DNA of 64,000 nucleotides from Deinococcus sp. YIM 134068 (GTDB lineage: Bacteria > Deinococcota > Deinococci > Deinococcales > Deinococcaceae), in the NCBI RefSeq assembly GCF_036543075.1, contig NZ_JAZHPF010000016.1, positions 1-64,000 on the forward strand, written 5' to 3'. Shown here in pieces: positions 21,496-30,416 of this stretch; position 1 is the first letter of the stretch, and every line of letters begins with the position of its first letter. The translations under genes were made by a program, and so were the position numbers. Below the pieces are notes generated by a model. It made no database searches. It saw only the letters and a program-made list of their open reading frames with translations, and had not been told where the DNA came from.

Positions 21496-21524
21496 TTGAC
21501 TTTCGGGCCTCCCCGCCGCATGAT
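21496..21524 (+). promoter_or_regulatory. Candidate promoter of the LacI-family regulator gene
   Basis: TTGACT (21496-21501) and CATGAT (21519-21524) are spaced by 17 nt, a good sigma-70-like pair. The predicted start site, near 21531, falls at the edge of the palindromic operator. The transcript would have a leader of about 80 nt before the ATG at 21610. The rest of the 365-bp gap holds only the heptad repeat. Confidence 0.45.
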
Positions 21525-21533
21525 GCCATCAAC

Positions 21534-21547
21534 TGGCAACGTTACCA
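21534..21547. promoter_or_regulatory. Candidate LacI-type operator TGGCAACGTTACCA
   Basis: A palindrome with a central CG (TGGCAACGTTACCA, one mismatched pair) is typical of LacI-family operators. It lies immediately downstream of the predicted -10 box of the regulator gene, where binding would block initiation, so autoregulation is likely. Confidence 0.55.
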
Positions 21548-21609
21548 AATCGAGTGTTCGCTTGTGGGCGCGGGCGAGCCGTGTTCCGGTGGGGGCGAGG
21601 GGGGGGAGG

Positions 21610-22614
21610 ATGACCAGACCGAGGGTGCGGGACGTGGCGCGCGTGGCGGGCGTGGGGGCGAGTACGGTGTCGCGGGTGCTCAACGGTCGCCCGCACATCT
21701 CGGCGCGGGTGCGCGAGCGGGTGCTGGCGGCGGTGGAGAGCCTGGGGTACACGCCGGACCTGAACGCGCGCAGCCTGCGCTCGGGGCAGACGGGGGCGGT
21801 CTCGGTGCTGCTGCCGATGACGGGCACGCCCTTCTACGAGACCCTGCTGACGGCGGTTCACACGCGGCTGGAGGCGGCAGACCTCGACCTCGCGCTGTTT
21901 CCGCTGATGGGAGGTCAGCGCGTGCGCCGCTTTCGTGACCCCGGCGCGCTGCTCTACCGGGCGGACGGACTCCTCATCGTGTCGCAGCGTCCCGACACGC
22001 TCTACCACGGGCACCCGCCCTTCGCGGGGCCGGTCGTGCTGGTGGACGCGCACCATCCCGAGTACCACAGCGTGTCCTTCGACAACCTCGGCGCGGGGCG
22101 GATGGCGGGCGAACTCGCGCTCTCGCGCGGGCTGCCGGTCGTGCTGCTGAGCGCGGCGGAGGTCCCCGGCGAACTCGACTCGCCCGTCTTCGTGGAGCGC
22201 CGGGAGGGGGTGCTGGAGGTGCTGGCGGGGCGGGGCGTCTTCCCCGCGCTCACCGTGCCCGTGCCCGCCACCCTGGAGGGGGGCCGGGAGGGGGCGCGGC
22301 AGCTCCTCGCGCGGCGGCCACCGGGACCCTTTTTCCTGCTGGCCCTCAGCGACGACCTCGCCGTCGGGGCGGCGCGCGCGCTCGCGGACGCGGGGGTGCG
22401 GCCCGGACGCGACTACCTCCTGCTGGGCTTCGATGGGGGCGCGGCGGCGGCGGAGGCCGGCATCAGCAGCGTCGCCCAGCCGGTCGCCGGGATGGGCGAG
22501 GCCGCCGCCGAGGTGCTGCTGGGGGCACTCGCGGGCGAGGAGCGCGGCCTGAGCGCGCGGGTCTTTGCCCCCACCCTGCTCGAGCGGGCGAGCACCGTCC
22601 TCCAGGGCGGGTGA
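21610..22614 (+). CDS. LacI-family transcriptional regulator of the maltodextrin locus
   Basis: 334 residues from the ATG at 21610; the frame is open upstream, but the helix-turn-helix begins right here (RPRVRDVARVAGVGASTVSR VLNG). A periplasmic-binding-like sugar sensor follows (about 60-330), with GAVSVLLPMTGTPFYETLL, GRMAGELALSRG, LALSDDLAVGAARALADAG and DYLLLGFDGG. Such proteins release DNA when they bind a sugar. Its position before malE and a GH13 enzyme points to maltodextrin control. A GGGGGGAGG run abuts the start. Confidence 0.9.
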   Translation: MTRPRVRDVARVAGVGASTVSRVLNGRPHISARVRERVLAAVESLGYTPDLNARSLRSGQTGAVSVLLPMTGTPFYETLLTAVHTRLEAADLDLALFPLMGGQRVRRFRDPGALLYRADGLLIVSQRPDTLYHGHPPFAGPVVLVDAHHPEYHSVSFDNLGAGRMAGELALSRGLPVVLLSAAEVPGELDSPVFVERREGVLEVLAGRGVFPALTVPVPATLEGGREGARQLLARRPPGPFFLLALSDDLAVGAARALADAGVRPGRDYLLLGFDGGAAAAEAGISSVAQPVAGMGEAAAEVLLGALAGEERGLSARVFAPTLLERASTVLQGG

Positions 22615-22672
22615 GGCGGGACCCGTGGTGCCGCGCCGCCTCACCCCCGGACCGCACCGGGTCCGCCCGCCG

Positions 22673-22757
22673 CCCGGAACTCGGGACCCTCTCCAGGGAG
22701 GCGCGGGAACGAAAAGATGAGGCCGAACATCCATTCAACCTGGGACCCGAACTCGGG
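22673..22757. promoter_or_regulatory. Pair of CCCG(G)AACTCGGG palindromes upstream of malE
   Basis: CCCGGAACTCGGG (22673-22685) and CCCGAACTCGGG (22746-22757) are related dyads 61 nt apart. The second sits in a longer imperfect palindrome (22741-22762). They are candidate regulator sites in the malE upstream region, but they do not resemble the operator at 21534. They could also be incidental GC-rich dyads. Confidence 0.3.
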
Positions 22758-22806
22758 TCTCATATCGGCCAGCGGGGCGCGAGCCGGCATGGCCTGGAGG
22801 AGTGCT

Positions 22807-23996
22807 ATGAAACGAGTGGTCTTTCCGCTGTTGACCCTGAGCCTGCTAGGAAGCGCTTCCGCCGTGAACCTGACGATGTGGACCTCCGCCGAGTCGGCGG
22901 TCGAGTTGGCGTGGATGCGGGCGCAGGTGGCCGCGTTCGAGAAGAGCACGGGGAACAAAGTCACCATCGTGAGCGTGCCGTTCGCGCAGACGCAGGACAA
23001 GTTCATCCAGAGCGCGCCGAAGGGGCAGGGGCCGGACCTGATCGCCACCGAGCCGCACGACCGGCTGGGGCGCTACGCCGCCTCGGGCGTGATCGAGCCG
23101 CTGGACCGGTACGTCACCTCGAAGACCAGGACCGATTACGACAAGACCGCGCTGGGTGCCTTCACCTACAAGGGCAAGCTGTTCGGCCTGCCGCTGAGCG
23201 CCGAGGCGGTGGCCCTGGTCTACAACAGGAAGCTGGTGCCGGGGGCACCGACGACCTGGGCGGCGGTGCTCAAGGCGGCGCAGGCCAACACCGGCAGCGG
23301 CAAGTTCGGCTTGCTATTCGATGTCACCGAACCCTACAAGAGCTACGGCTTCGTCAGCGCGTATGGCGGGTACGTGTTCAAGAACACTGGCGGGACGCTA
23401 AACGTGAAGAACGTGGGCCTGGGCAACGCGGGGACGGCGAGGGCGCTGGCATTCCTCAACGACCTGCGCTACAAGTACAACCTCGTGCCGGAGGGTTTGA
23501 GCCAGGACGCCGCGAAGAGTGCGTTCGTGGACGGGCGGCGATGTTCTACACCGGACCCTGGGACATGGAGGACATCAAGAAGGCGGGCATCGATTACGGG
23601 ATCGTGAACTTCCCGACGCCTCCCGGCGCGACCGGCAAGTGGAGTCCGTTCGTGGGGGTGCGGGCGGTGCTGGTGAACGCCTACAGCAAGAACAAGCCGG
23701 CGGCGGTGGCGCTGGCGCGGCAGCTCACAGGTCCCGACGCGCAACTGTCGCATTACACGGCGAGCGGGACGATTCCGGTGAGCCTCTCGGCGCGCTCCCG
23801 CCTCAAGAGTGACCCGATCGTCGTGGGCTTCGGGCGGGCGATCAGCGCGGGCACCTCCATGCCCAACGTGCCGGAGATGGGAGCGGTGTGGGGTCCCTGG
23901 GCCGCCGCGACGGCGCAGGCCGTGCAAAAACCCAACCAACCCTACGCCGACCTGCTCAAGAAGGCGGTCGCCGAGATCAACTCCAACATCAAGTGA
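22807..23996 (+). pseudogene. malE: Maltose/maltodextrin-binding protein with a frameshift
   Basis: The gene begins at ATG 22807 behind GGAGGAG with a signal peptide (MKRVVFPLLTLSLLGSASA) and a MalE-type solute-binding fold (LTMWTSAESAVELAWM, GKLFGLPLSAEAVALVYN). Near 23531-23541 the frame breaks: the first frame reads VDGRRCSTPD, while the continuing MalE sequence AAMFYTGPWDMEDIKKAG is in another frame and runs to the stop at 23994-23996. Adding one G in the run at GGACGGGCGG restores VDGAAMFYTGPW. This is either a true one-base deletion or a homopolymer sequencing error. Intact length would be about 396 residues. Confidence 0.85.
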
Positions 23997-24034
23997 CGAG
24001 CAAATGACAAGCAAGTGACAAGCAAGTGACAAGG
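23992..24034 (+). repeat. 11-bp tandem repeat across the malE stop codon
   Basis: About 3.9 units of AGTGAC(A/G)AGCA, with one AATGACAAGCA variant, cover the malE stop codon and end in AAGGAGGG, a ribosome-site-like sequence. Each unit offers a TGA or ATGA. Confidence 0.75.
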
Positions 24035-24509
24035 AGGGAGCGTGCCCCGGAACGGTGGACTGGAAGCCCCTCTCCCGTCCACCTTCCGGCTGCTCCCCGC
24101 CCCCGGCGGCTGCCCACCGCACGTCCCGCCTCGACCGGGGGCCGGGGGCCACTGTTGTTCCCTCCCGCGCCCCGCCTCCCGAGGGCACACGCGGGGCGCT
24201 GCTGGCCGTGCCCGTGCTGGCCCTGCTGCTCGGCTGGCGGCTGGCGGATGGCATGAGCGAGGGAGGGGTGAGGCGTCAGATTTTGGGGATGAGGGGCTTT
24301 CGGGTGATCTGCAAGGAGATCGGCAGAGCGAGTTGGAACGCGGGAACGAGCGACTGAAGCGCCGGCTGGCGAGAAAGAGTTGGCCTACACGTCGCGGAAA
24401 AAGCCTGGGGTCTCCGGGTCCGGCTCAGCTCGTCGCAGGGTACGAGAAGCTTGTGAGCCTGGCCCGATTCCCGTGCGAAGCGGGCATCCCCGCAAGGAGG
24501 GCGACCAGC
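24035..24509 (+). other. Decayed stretch between malE and the GH13 gene
   Basis: No convincing gene occupies this 475-bp stretch. A 100-codon frame at 24055-24357 has one membrane-helix-like segment (GALLAVPVLALLLGWRLADGM) after a Pro-rich start, reminiscent of the N-terminus of a MalF-type permease. It then loses any likeness to a permease. Another frame shows a short coiled-coil-like bit (SELERGNERLKRRLA). malF and malG would be expected here, so this looks like the scar of a deletion. AAGGAGG at 24494-24500 serves the next gene. Confidence 0.4.
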
Positions 24510-26051
24510 ATGACATGGAGGAGCGGGAAGACAGTTGACCAGGCCGCCTCCGCTGAGACCTTCGCGCAACGCGAGCGCGATTGGCGCAACGGGGCGATCG
24601 TCTATCAGGTGCTCGTCGACCGGTTCGCACCGTCGGTACGGCTGGACGCCAAGCGCGACCTCTATCCACCGCCCAAAGTGCTGCGCGACTGGTCGGAGGT
24701 GCCGCACCCCGGGACCTACCTGGCCGACGCACAGCTCAACAGTCAGGAACTCGAGTTCTGGGGCGGTGATCTCGCCAGCCTCAGCCGTCGGCTCGACCAT
24801 GTGCAGCACCTCGGGGCCGACGTGCTCTACCTGAATCCCATCCACCTGGCCTACACGAACCACAAGTACGACGCCCTGGACTTCCAGATGGTCTCCCCGG
24901 AATTTGGCGACCGGCAGGACTTCAGGGGCCTGGCGCGCGAGGTGCACGACCGGGGCATGAGGCTGGTGCTGGACGGGGTGTTCAACCACATGGGCCGCAA
25001 CGCACCGATCTTTCAGGATGCGCTCAAGAACCCGGCGAGCGTGTGGCGGGACTGGTTTGCCCTCGGCCCACAGTACGCGGGTGGCGCGCGGGTCTGGACC
25101 GGCTACCACAACCTGCCGGAGCTGAATCTCGAACACCCCGCCGTCCGGGACCATCTCTACGCCGACCCCGAATCGGTCGTCCGCAGCTATCTCCGGGACG
25201 GGGCCGACGGGTGGCGCCTCGACACCGCCTTCGAACTGGGCCATGCCTACCTGCGCGACCTGACCCGCGCGGCGCACGAGGAAAAGCCCGGCTCCCTGAT
25301 CGTCGGCGAGATCAACAACTACCCCGATGCCTGGCTCCAGTCCATCGACGCGGTGATGAACTTCACCCTCCGTCACCTCGTGCTGGACATGGCCGCAGGC
25401 GTCATCTCTGCGGCGACCGCTGGCCGCAGGATCGACCGGTTGGTCCGCGACGCGGGCATCGAACCGCTGCTCAAGTCCTGGGTGGTCATCGACAATCACG
25501 ACATCCCGCGCATCGCGACCCAGCTTCCCAGGCTCTCGCGCCGCCGCCTGGTCCAGGCCCTCCAGTTCACGCTGCCCGGTGCCCCGAATATCTACTACGG
25601 AAGCGAGGTCGGGATGGTCGGCGGGGCGGACCCCGAGAACCGTGCGCCGATGCGCTGGGACCTCGTACACGCCGACAACCCGGAACTCGTGTGGATCAAA
25701 GGGTTGATCGGGATGCGAAAGCAGCACCGGGCGCTGCGCATAGGGGAGTTCCGGCTGGTCGAGTCGGACCGTTTCCTCGCGTTCGAGCGCTACACCGAGC
25801 GGGCGCTGGAGACGGTGGTCGTGGTGGCGAACCCGTCCGGCGCGGCCCTGACCGACCGGGTGCTGATCGCCAACGCGGGCCTGATGGACGGCACCCCGAT
25901 GGTCGATCTGCTGAGTCCCGTGAACGGGCCGCCCGCAGGCACGGTGGACGCGGCCTGCCTGACGGTCACGGTTCCCGCCGAAACCGTCATGGTCCTGATG
26001 CCCCGCGAGCAAGCGTTGGGGGGGTACAGCCGGTACAAGCGAATCCTTTAG
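24510..26051 (+). CDS. GH13 alpha-amylase-family glycosidase (neopullulanase/cyclomaltodextrinase-like)
   Basis: 513 residues from the ATG at 24510, set by AAGGAGG 9 nt upstream. There is no signal peptide, so it acts in the cytosol. GH13 regions: ADVLYLNPI, LVLDGVFNHMG, the nucleophile Asp in DGWRLDTAFELGH, the acid/base Glu in LIVGEINNYPDAW and the transition-state Asp in VVIDNHDIPRI. It probably hydrolyses imported maltodextrins, given malE and the LacI gene upstream. The stop codon lies inside the left end of a dispersed repeat. Confidence 0.9.
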   Translation: MTWRSGKTVDQAASAETFAQRERDWRNGAIVYQVLVDRFAPSVRLDAKRDLYPPPKVLRDWSEVPHPGTYLADAQLNSQELEFWGGDLASLSRRLDHVQHLGADVLYLNPIHLAYTNHKYDALDFQMVSPEFGDRQDFRGLAREVHDRGMRLVLDGVFNHMGRNAPIFQDALKNPASVWRDWFALGPQYAGGARVWTGYHNLPELNLEHPAVRDHLYADPESVVRSYLRDGADGWRLDTAFELGHAYLRDLTRAAHEEKPGSLIVGEINNYPDAWLQSIDAVMNFTLRHLVLDMAAGVISAATAGRRIDRLVRDAGIEPLLKSWVVIDNHDIPRIATQLPRLSRRRLVQALQFTLPGAPNIYYGSEVGMVGGADPENRAPMRWDLVHADNPELVWIKGLIGMRKQHRALRIGEFRLVESDRFLAFERYTERALETVVVVANPSGAALTDRVLIANAGLMDGTPMVDLLSPVNGPPAGTVDAACLTVTVPAETVMVLMPREQALGGYSRYKRIL

Positions 26052-26119
26052 AGCGTTTGACAGACGGCCCTGTGTTGCGCTCAGGGTGACCATCCTTCTT
26101 TCGTCAACTGCGCTAAAGG
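26045..26119. repeat. Dispersed repeat, family 2, with 17-bp inverted ends
   Basis: CCTTTAGAGCGTTTGAC (26045-26061) and GTCAACTGCGCTAAAGG (26103-26119) are inverted repeats matching at 14 of 17 positions. Between them GCGCTCAGGGTGAC matches repeats near 46.2 and 46.9 kb, and the similarity to the 46.9-kb copy continues through TTCGTCAACTGC. The left end overlaps the GH13 stop codon (26049-26051). No target duplication is obvious. Confidence 0.6.
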
Positions 26120-26153
26120 TTGGGCCAGGGCCAGCTTCAGGGGCGCTTCGGGG

Positions 26154-26159
26154 TAGGGT
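26154..26159 (+). promoter_or_regulatory. Leaderless -10 box TAGGGT
   Basis: TAGGGT ends 7 nt before the GTG at 26167 and favours that GTG over the upstream in-frame start at 26086, which would overlap the repeat. Confidence 0.5.
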
Positions 26160-26166
26160 GTGGCAC

Positions 26167-26733
26167 GTGCCCTCTGGACCCGAAGAAACGAACCTCCGCG
26201 TCATCCTCGGCGCGGGCGAGCAGCGGTGGGACGGCTGGATTCCCACCCAGCGGGAGGACCTCGACCTCCTCGACCGCTCGACGTGGGTGGCATGGTTCGG
26301 GGAGCGCCGGGCCGACGCCCTGCTATGCGAACACGTCTGGGAACATCTGACCGAGGACGAGGGCCGCGCCGCCGCCCGGCTGTGCTTCGAGTTCCTGAAC
26401 CCCGGTGGCTTCCTGCGCTGCGCCGTCCCTGACGCCAACTTCCCCGCCCCGGAGTATCAGCGCACGGTGCAGGTCGGAGGCCCCGGCCCCGCCGATCACC
26501 CCGCCGCCGATCACAAAATCGTGTACGACGCCCGCCGTTTCGTGGACGTGTTTCAGAGCGCAGGCTTCGAGGTCGAACTGCTCGAATACTGCGACGAGGA
26601 CGGACGGTTCCACTCTCACCAATGGGACGTGAGGAGCGGTCCGGTCTACCGCTCTCTGCTCTTGGACCACCGCAACCGGGGAGGCGGGCTCGGCTTCGTC
26701 TCGCTCATCGTGGACGCGAGGAAGCCAATTTGA
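26167..26733 (+). CDS. SAM-dependent methyltransferase-like protein
   Basis: 188 residues from the GTG at 26167. The glycine motif LRVILGAGEQRWDGWIPTQ, the acidic region EDLDLLDRS, then ADALLCEHVWEHLTEDEG and FLNPGGFLRCAVPDANFP follow the pattern of class I methyltransferases of the type often annotated as predicted SAM-dependent methyltransferase, where E/D-H-x-x-E-H-L is typical. The later ADHPAADHKIVYDARRF and FEVELLEYCDEDGRFH are characteristic of this subgroup. The substrate is unknown. Transcribed alone from a leaderless promoter. Confidence 0.8.
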   Translation: MPSGPEETNLRVILGAGEQRWDGWIPTQREDLDLLDRSTWVAWFGERRADALLCEHVWEHLTEDEGRAAARLCFEFLNPGGFLRCAVPDANFPAPEYQRTVQVGGPGPADHPAADHKIVYDARRFVDVFQSAGFEVELLEYCDEDGRFHSHQWDVRSGPVYRSLLLDHRNRGGGLGFVSLIVDARKPI

Positions 26734-26801
26734 GGGGGTTCGTCAGGGCGATGTGTAGAGGGCAAGCGTTGCCTGCCGCCCCCCACCCGGCCTCCCCGCA
26801 A

Positions 26802-26960
26802 ACGCTTGATGTGAATTGTGAATTAGGCAAAAGGAGTGTTGTCGCCGTCTGGGAGAAGGGCGAGCTTGGCTCGCCACCCCTCTCCCCAGCCCTCTCCCGC
26901 AAGGGGAGAGGGAGCAAAAAGCACATCTGGGACGCTTATCTCTTTATCCACATCAAGCGT
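26802..26960. mobile_element. MITE-like element, copy C (perfect ends, target duplication)
   Basis: 159 bp with perfect 12-bp inverted ends (ACGCTTGATGTG and CACATCAAGCGT) and a 5-bp duplication CGCAA on both sides (26797-26801, 26961-26965). Internally it holds hairpin GGCGAGCTTGGCTCGCC (26859-26875) and a CCCTCTCCCGCAAGGGGAGAGGG-type palindrome, in the opposite orientation to copy A. The flanks join to give CCTCCCCGCAAGGGGGAG, an older palindromic repeat like that at 60067, so this copy jumped into it. The 293-bp gap holds nothing else. Confidence 0.9.
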
Positions 26961-27026
26961 CGCAAGGGGGAGCAGCAAGAAGCCCCGCCGTGAGCCGTTC
27001 ACTCTAAGGCTGACCTGACCGCTCCC

Positions 27027-27851
<825 letters not shown>

Positions 27852-27857
27852 CACCTC

Positions 27858-27863
27858 AGCATG
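27858..27863 (-). promoter_or_regulatory. Leaderless -10 box CATGCT
   Basis: On the minus strand CATGCT ends 6 nt before the ATG at 27851, the spacing seen at other leaderless genes here. The first base departs from TANNNT. Confidence 0.35.
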
Positions 27864-27948
27864 ATCTCTCCCGGTCGTGGACACTACAAAGGCAAGATCA
27901 GCCACTTCGCCGATGCCCTCCCCCGGACTCCCGTGTTTTCCTGGCCGG

Positions 27949-28503
27949 ATGCGGCGCATTCTCGTGATTGGAACGACGGGCAGCGGCAAGACGACCCTCG
28001 CGCGGGCCATCGCCGCCCGGCTGGGTGTGCCGCACGGCGAGCAGGACGCGTGGAACCACCTCCCGAACTGGCAGGAGGCCCCGCTCGAACAGTTCCGCGC
28101 CGGGGTGGACGCCTTCACCGCCCAGCCCGCGTGGGTGATGGACGGCAACTACAGCAAGGCCCGCGACCTGGGCTTATCACGGGCCGATACGCTCGTCTGG
28201 CTGGACTACCCCGCCCCGGTCGTCTTTTGGCGACTCCTGCGAAGGACACTGAGGCGCGGCCTGACGCGCGAGGAACTGTGGAACGGCAACCGCGAGCGGC
28301 TGGGGGTGAACCTCCTGACGCGGGACGGGATTCTGGCGTGGTTCTTCCGCACCCACTGGCGGCGGAGGCGGGAGACCCCGCAACTCCTCGCCGTGTTCCC
28401 CCACCTCCACGTCGTCCGGCTGCGTTCCCCCCGCGAGGCCGACCGCTGGCTCGCCTCCCTCAGCCCTGAAGGAGGAGTCGCCCGCCCGCCGCATCCAGCG
28501 TGA
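27949..28503 (+). CDS. P-loop nucleotide kinase-like protein (adenylate kinase/FlaR-like)
   Basis: 184 residues from the ATG at 27949 (MRRILVIG). The Walker A motif is ILVIGTTGSGKTTLARAIAA (about residues 4-23). Then come DAWNHLPNW, the substrate-site-like AWVMDGNYSKARDLGLSRAD and TLVWLDYPAPVVFWRLLRRT, followed by an Arg-rich lid (FFRTHWRRRRETPQL). This is the pattern of small adenylate-kinase-related proteins annotated as DNA topology modulation protein FlaR. The true substrate is unknown. It overlaps the C-terminal end of the convergent GH13 gene by 44 nt. Confidence 0.78.
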   Translation: MRRILVIGTTGSGKTTLARAIAARLGVPHGEQDAWNHLPNWQEAPLEQFRAGVDAFTAQPAWVMDGNYSKARDLGLSRADTLVWLDYPAPVVFWRLLRRTLRRGLTREELWNGNRERLGVNLLTRDGILAWFFRTHWRRRRETPQLLAVFPHLHVVRLRSPREADRWLASLSPEGGVARPPHPA

Positions 28504-30292
28504 TCTCGCCGCCCGCTAGAGTCTCGGCGCTCAGCCCATCGCGCCACTCGCCCGCCGGGAGGGTCAACGTGACCGGGTGCGCCTCCCCACGCCGACTGGC
28601 GATCACGGCGGCCCGCTCGGTGCGTCCGTCGGCGTGCGTGTACTCGCGTAGGAAGGCGAGGGCGTCGGCCTCCGCGTGGATGAGGCGGAGGTTGCCCTCG
28701 TGGAGAACGTGCGTCGCCCGGCGGAGGTGGATGAGCGCCTTGACCCGCGCCCGCAGCTCCGTGTCCCACTGTCGCTCGTCCCACGGCATCGTCTCGCGGC
28801 ACCACGGCATGTTGCCCGGCGTGTGCTGGCTGAGGCCGATCTCCGTGCCGTAGTAGGTGCAGGGCACGCCCGCGTAGCCCATCAGCAGCGTGAAGGCGGC
28901 GAGGAAGCGCGTCCGGTCATCCCCGACCCGGAACAGCGCCCGCGCGATGTCATGCGATTCGAGCAGGTTGAACATGCTCAAGGCGACCTGCGGCGGCAGC
29001 GCGTGGTAGGCGTCCCAGAGGATGTCCGCGAGTTCGTGCCCGTCCATCCGGCTCGGCTCGCGCATGTGCGTTTCACCGCTCATCCACTGCATGACGGGCA
29101 GGCCGAAGCCGTGGTAGTTCATCGCACCGTCCTCGCCCTGCCCGTTCAGCGCGTGTTCGGGGTCGTAGAAGCGTTCGCCGAAGACGTAGGCGTCGGGCCT
29201 CACCTCGCGGGCCGCCTCCTTCAGCGCCCGGTGGAGTGGCAGGTTGTCCTCGTCGGTGCCGCCCACGCCGATCATGTGCGCCACGTCCAGCCGCCAGCCC
29301 GCCGCGCCGCGCCGCAGCCAGTGGCGCACCACGCTCTCCTCGCCGCTGAAGAACTCGCCCACCGCGAACTCGTTGCGGTAGTCGATCTTCGGCAGCGTCG
29401 GCACGTCGAAAAAGGCGTGGTACGGCGGCTTGCCCGGCTCGTCCCGCCAGGTGAAGAGGGCACGCTCGGGGGCGTCCTCGTTCTCCAGCGCCGCCTGAAA
29501 CAGCGCGTTCTCGTTCCCCATGTGGTTGAACACGCCGTCGAGCACGATGCGGACGCCCACCCTATCCGCCGCCGCCGCCAGCTCCTCCCACGCCTCGTCC
29601 CCTCCCAGGTGCGGGTCCACCCGGCGGTAATCGGTGATGTCGTAGCGGTGGTTCGACGGGCTGACGAAGATCGGTGTGAGCCACAGCGCGTTCACCCCGA
29701 GGTCGGTGAGGTATGGCAGCGCCTGCGTCACCCCCTGAAGGTCGCCGCCGTAATGGGCGTGAACGTCGCCCGACCGCGTGAGCGGCGTGCCCCACTCCAC
29801 ATGCTCGACCGGGCGGCCCATGTACGCGTATTCGCCCGTCCGCACGTCGTTCGCCGGGTCGCCGTTGCGGAAGCGGTCGGGGAAGACCTGATAGAAGACG
29901 CTGCGCCACGCCCACTCGGGAGAGATGTGCCCCGCGAGATATTGGAACCAGTTGCGAAAGCCCCGCCGCGAGTGGTGCAGCCCCAGCCTTGTGAGGTTGA
30001 GGTGATCGTCCGGGAAGAGGAGGAGCCACGCATACCGCACCCGCGCCTCGTGGACGGGCAACTCGGCCTCGAACCAGCGGCCTTCCCCCTCCAGGCCCCC
30101 CATCTCAGCACTGACCTCCCGCGCCGGGATCAGCTCGATCTCGCCCACGCGCACGAGCTTGAGCTTCACCCCCGTCACGGGCAGCGTCACGCGCACCCGC
30201 ACGCGCACCGTCTCGCCCAGCCCCGCGCCCAGCCGCTCGGTGTAGCCCGGCGTGTGGTCGTGTTGTGCCTCCTGCGTCCAGTTCGTGTTCAT
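28460..30292 (-). CDS. GH13 maltogenic amylase/neopullulanase-like glycosidase
   Basis: 610 residues from the ATG at 30292, preceded by GGAGGGACGG. An N-terminal beta domain (about 15-120, CBM34-like) precedes the catalytic barrel: SVFYQVFPDRFRNGDPAND, DLGVNALWLTPIF, IVLDGVFNHMGNE, nucleophile Asp in AGWRLDVAHMIG, acid/base Glu in AYVFGERFYDPE and NLLESHDIARA. It lacks a signal peptide. The length and the N-terminal domain fit enzymes that cleave cyclodextrins, pullulan or maltodextrins inside the cell. No transporter is adjacent; it may complement the GH13 enzyme at 24510. Confidence 0.93.
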   Translation of the reverse strand: MNTNWTQEAQHDHTPGYTERLGAGLGETVRVRVRVTLPVTGVKLKLVRVGEIELIPAREVSAEMGGLEGEGRWFEAELPVHEARVRYAWLLLFPDDHLNLTRLGLHHSRRGFRNWFQYLAGHISPEWAWRSVFYQVFPDRFRNGDPANDVRTGEYAYMGRPVEHVEWGTPLTRSGDVHAHYGGDLQGVTQALPYLTDLGVNALWLTPIFVSPSNHRYDITDYRRVDPHLGGDEAWEELAAAADRVGVRIVLDGVFNHMGNENALFQAALENEDAPERALFTWRDEPGKPPYHAFFDVPTLPKIDYRNEFAVGEFFSGEESVVRHWLRRGAAGWRLDVAHMIGVGGTDEDNLPLHRALKEAAREVRPDAYVFGERFYDPEHALNGQGEDGAMNYHGFGLPVMQWMSGETHMREPSRMDGHELADILWDAYHALPPQVALSMFNLLESHDIARALFRVGDDRTRFLAAFTLLMGYAGVPCTYYGTEIGLSQHTPGNMPWCRETMPWDERQWDTELRARVKALIHLRRATHVLHEGNLRLIHAEADALAFLREYTHADGRTERAAVIASRRGEAHPVTLTLPAGEWRDGLSAETLAGGEITLDAAGGRLLLQG

Positions 30293-30416
30293 GTCCGTCC
30301 CTCCAAGAGAAACCGCCCGGCACGTCGTCCCCACATGCGTCATGCGGAGGTCGTGCCGGGCGGGCAAGCGTTGCCTTCAGGTTGTTCCCAGAGTCTGAGG
30401 GGAAGGCCGCGCCGGG

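Noticed and set aside
24318..24375. SELERGNERLKRRLA stretch as a transposase remnant
   Set aside because: Too short, with no helix-turn-helix, DDE motif or inverted ends nearby; kept only as part of the decayed segment.
24042..24509. N-terminal extension of the GH13 protein by 156 residues
   Set aside because: The extension is low-complexity and lacks homology-like features, while AAGGAGG correctly spaced before 24510 marks a normal start.
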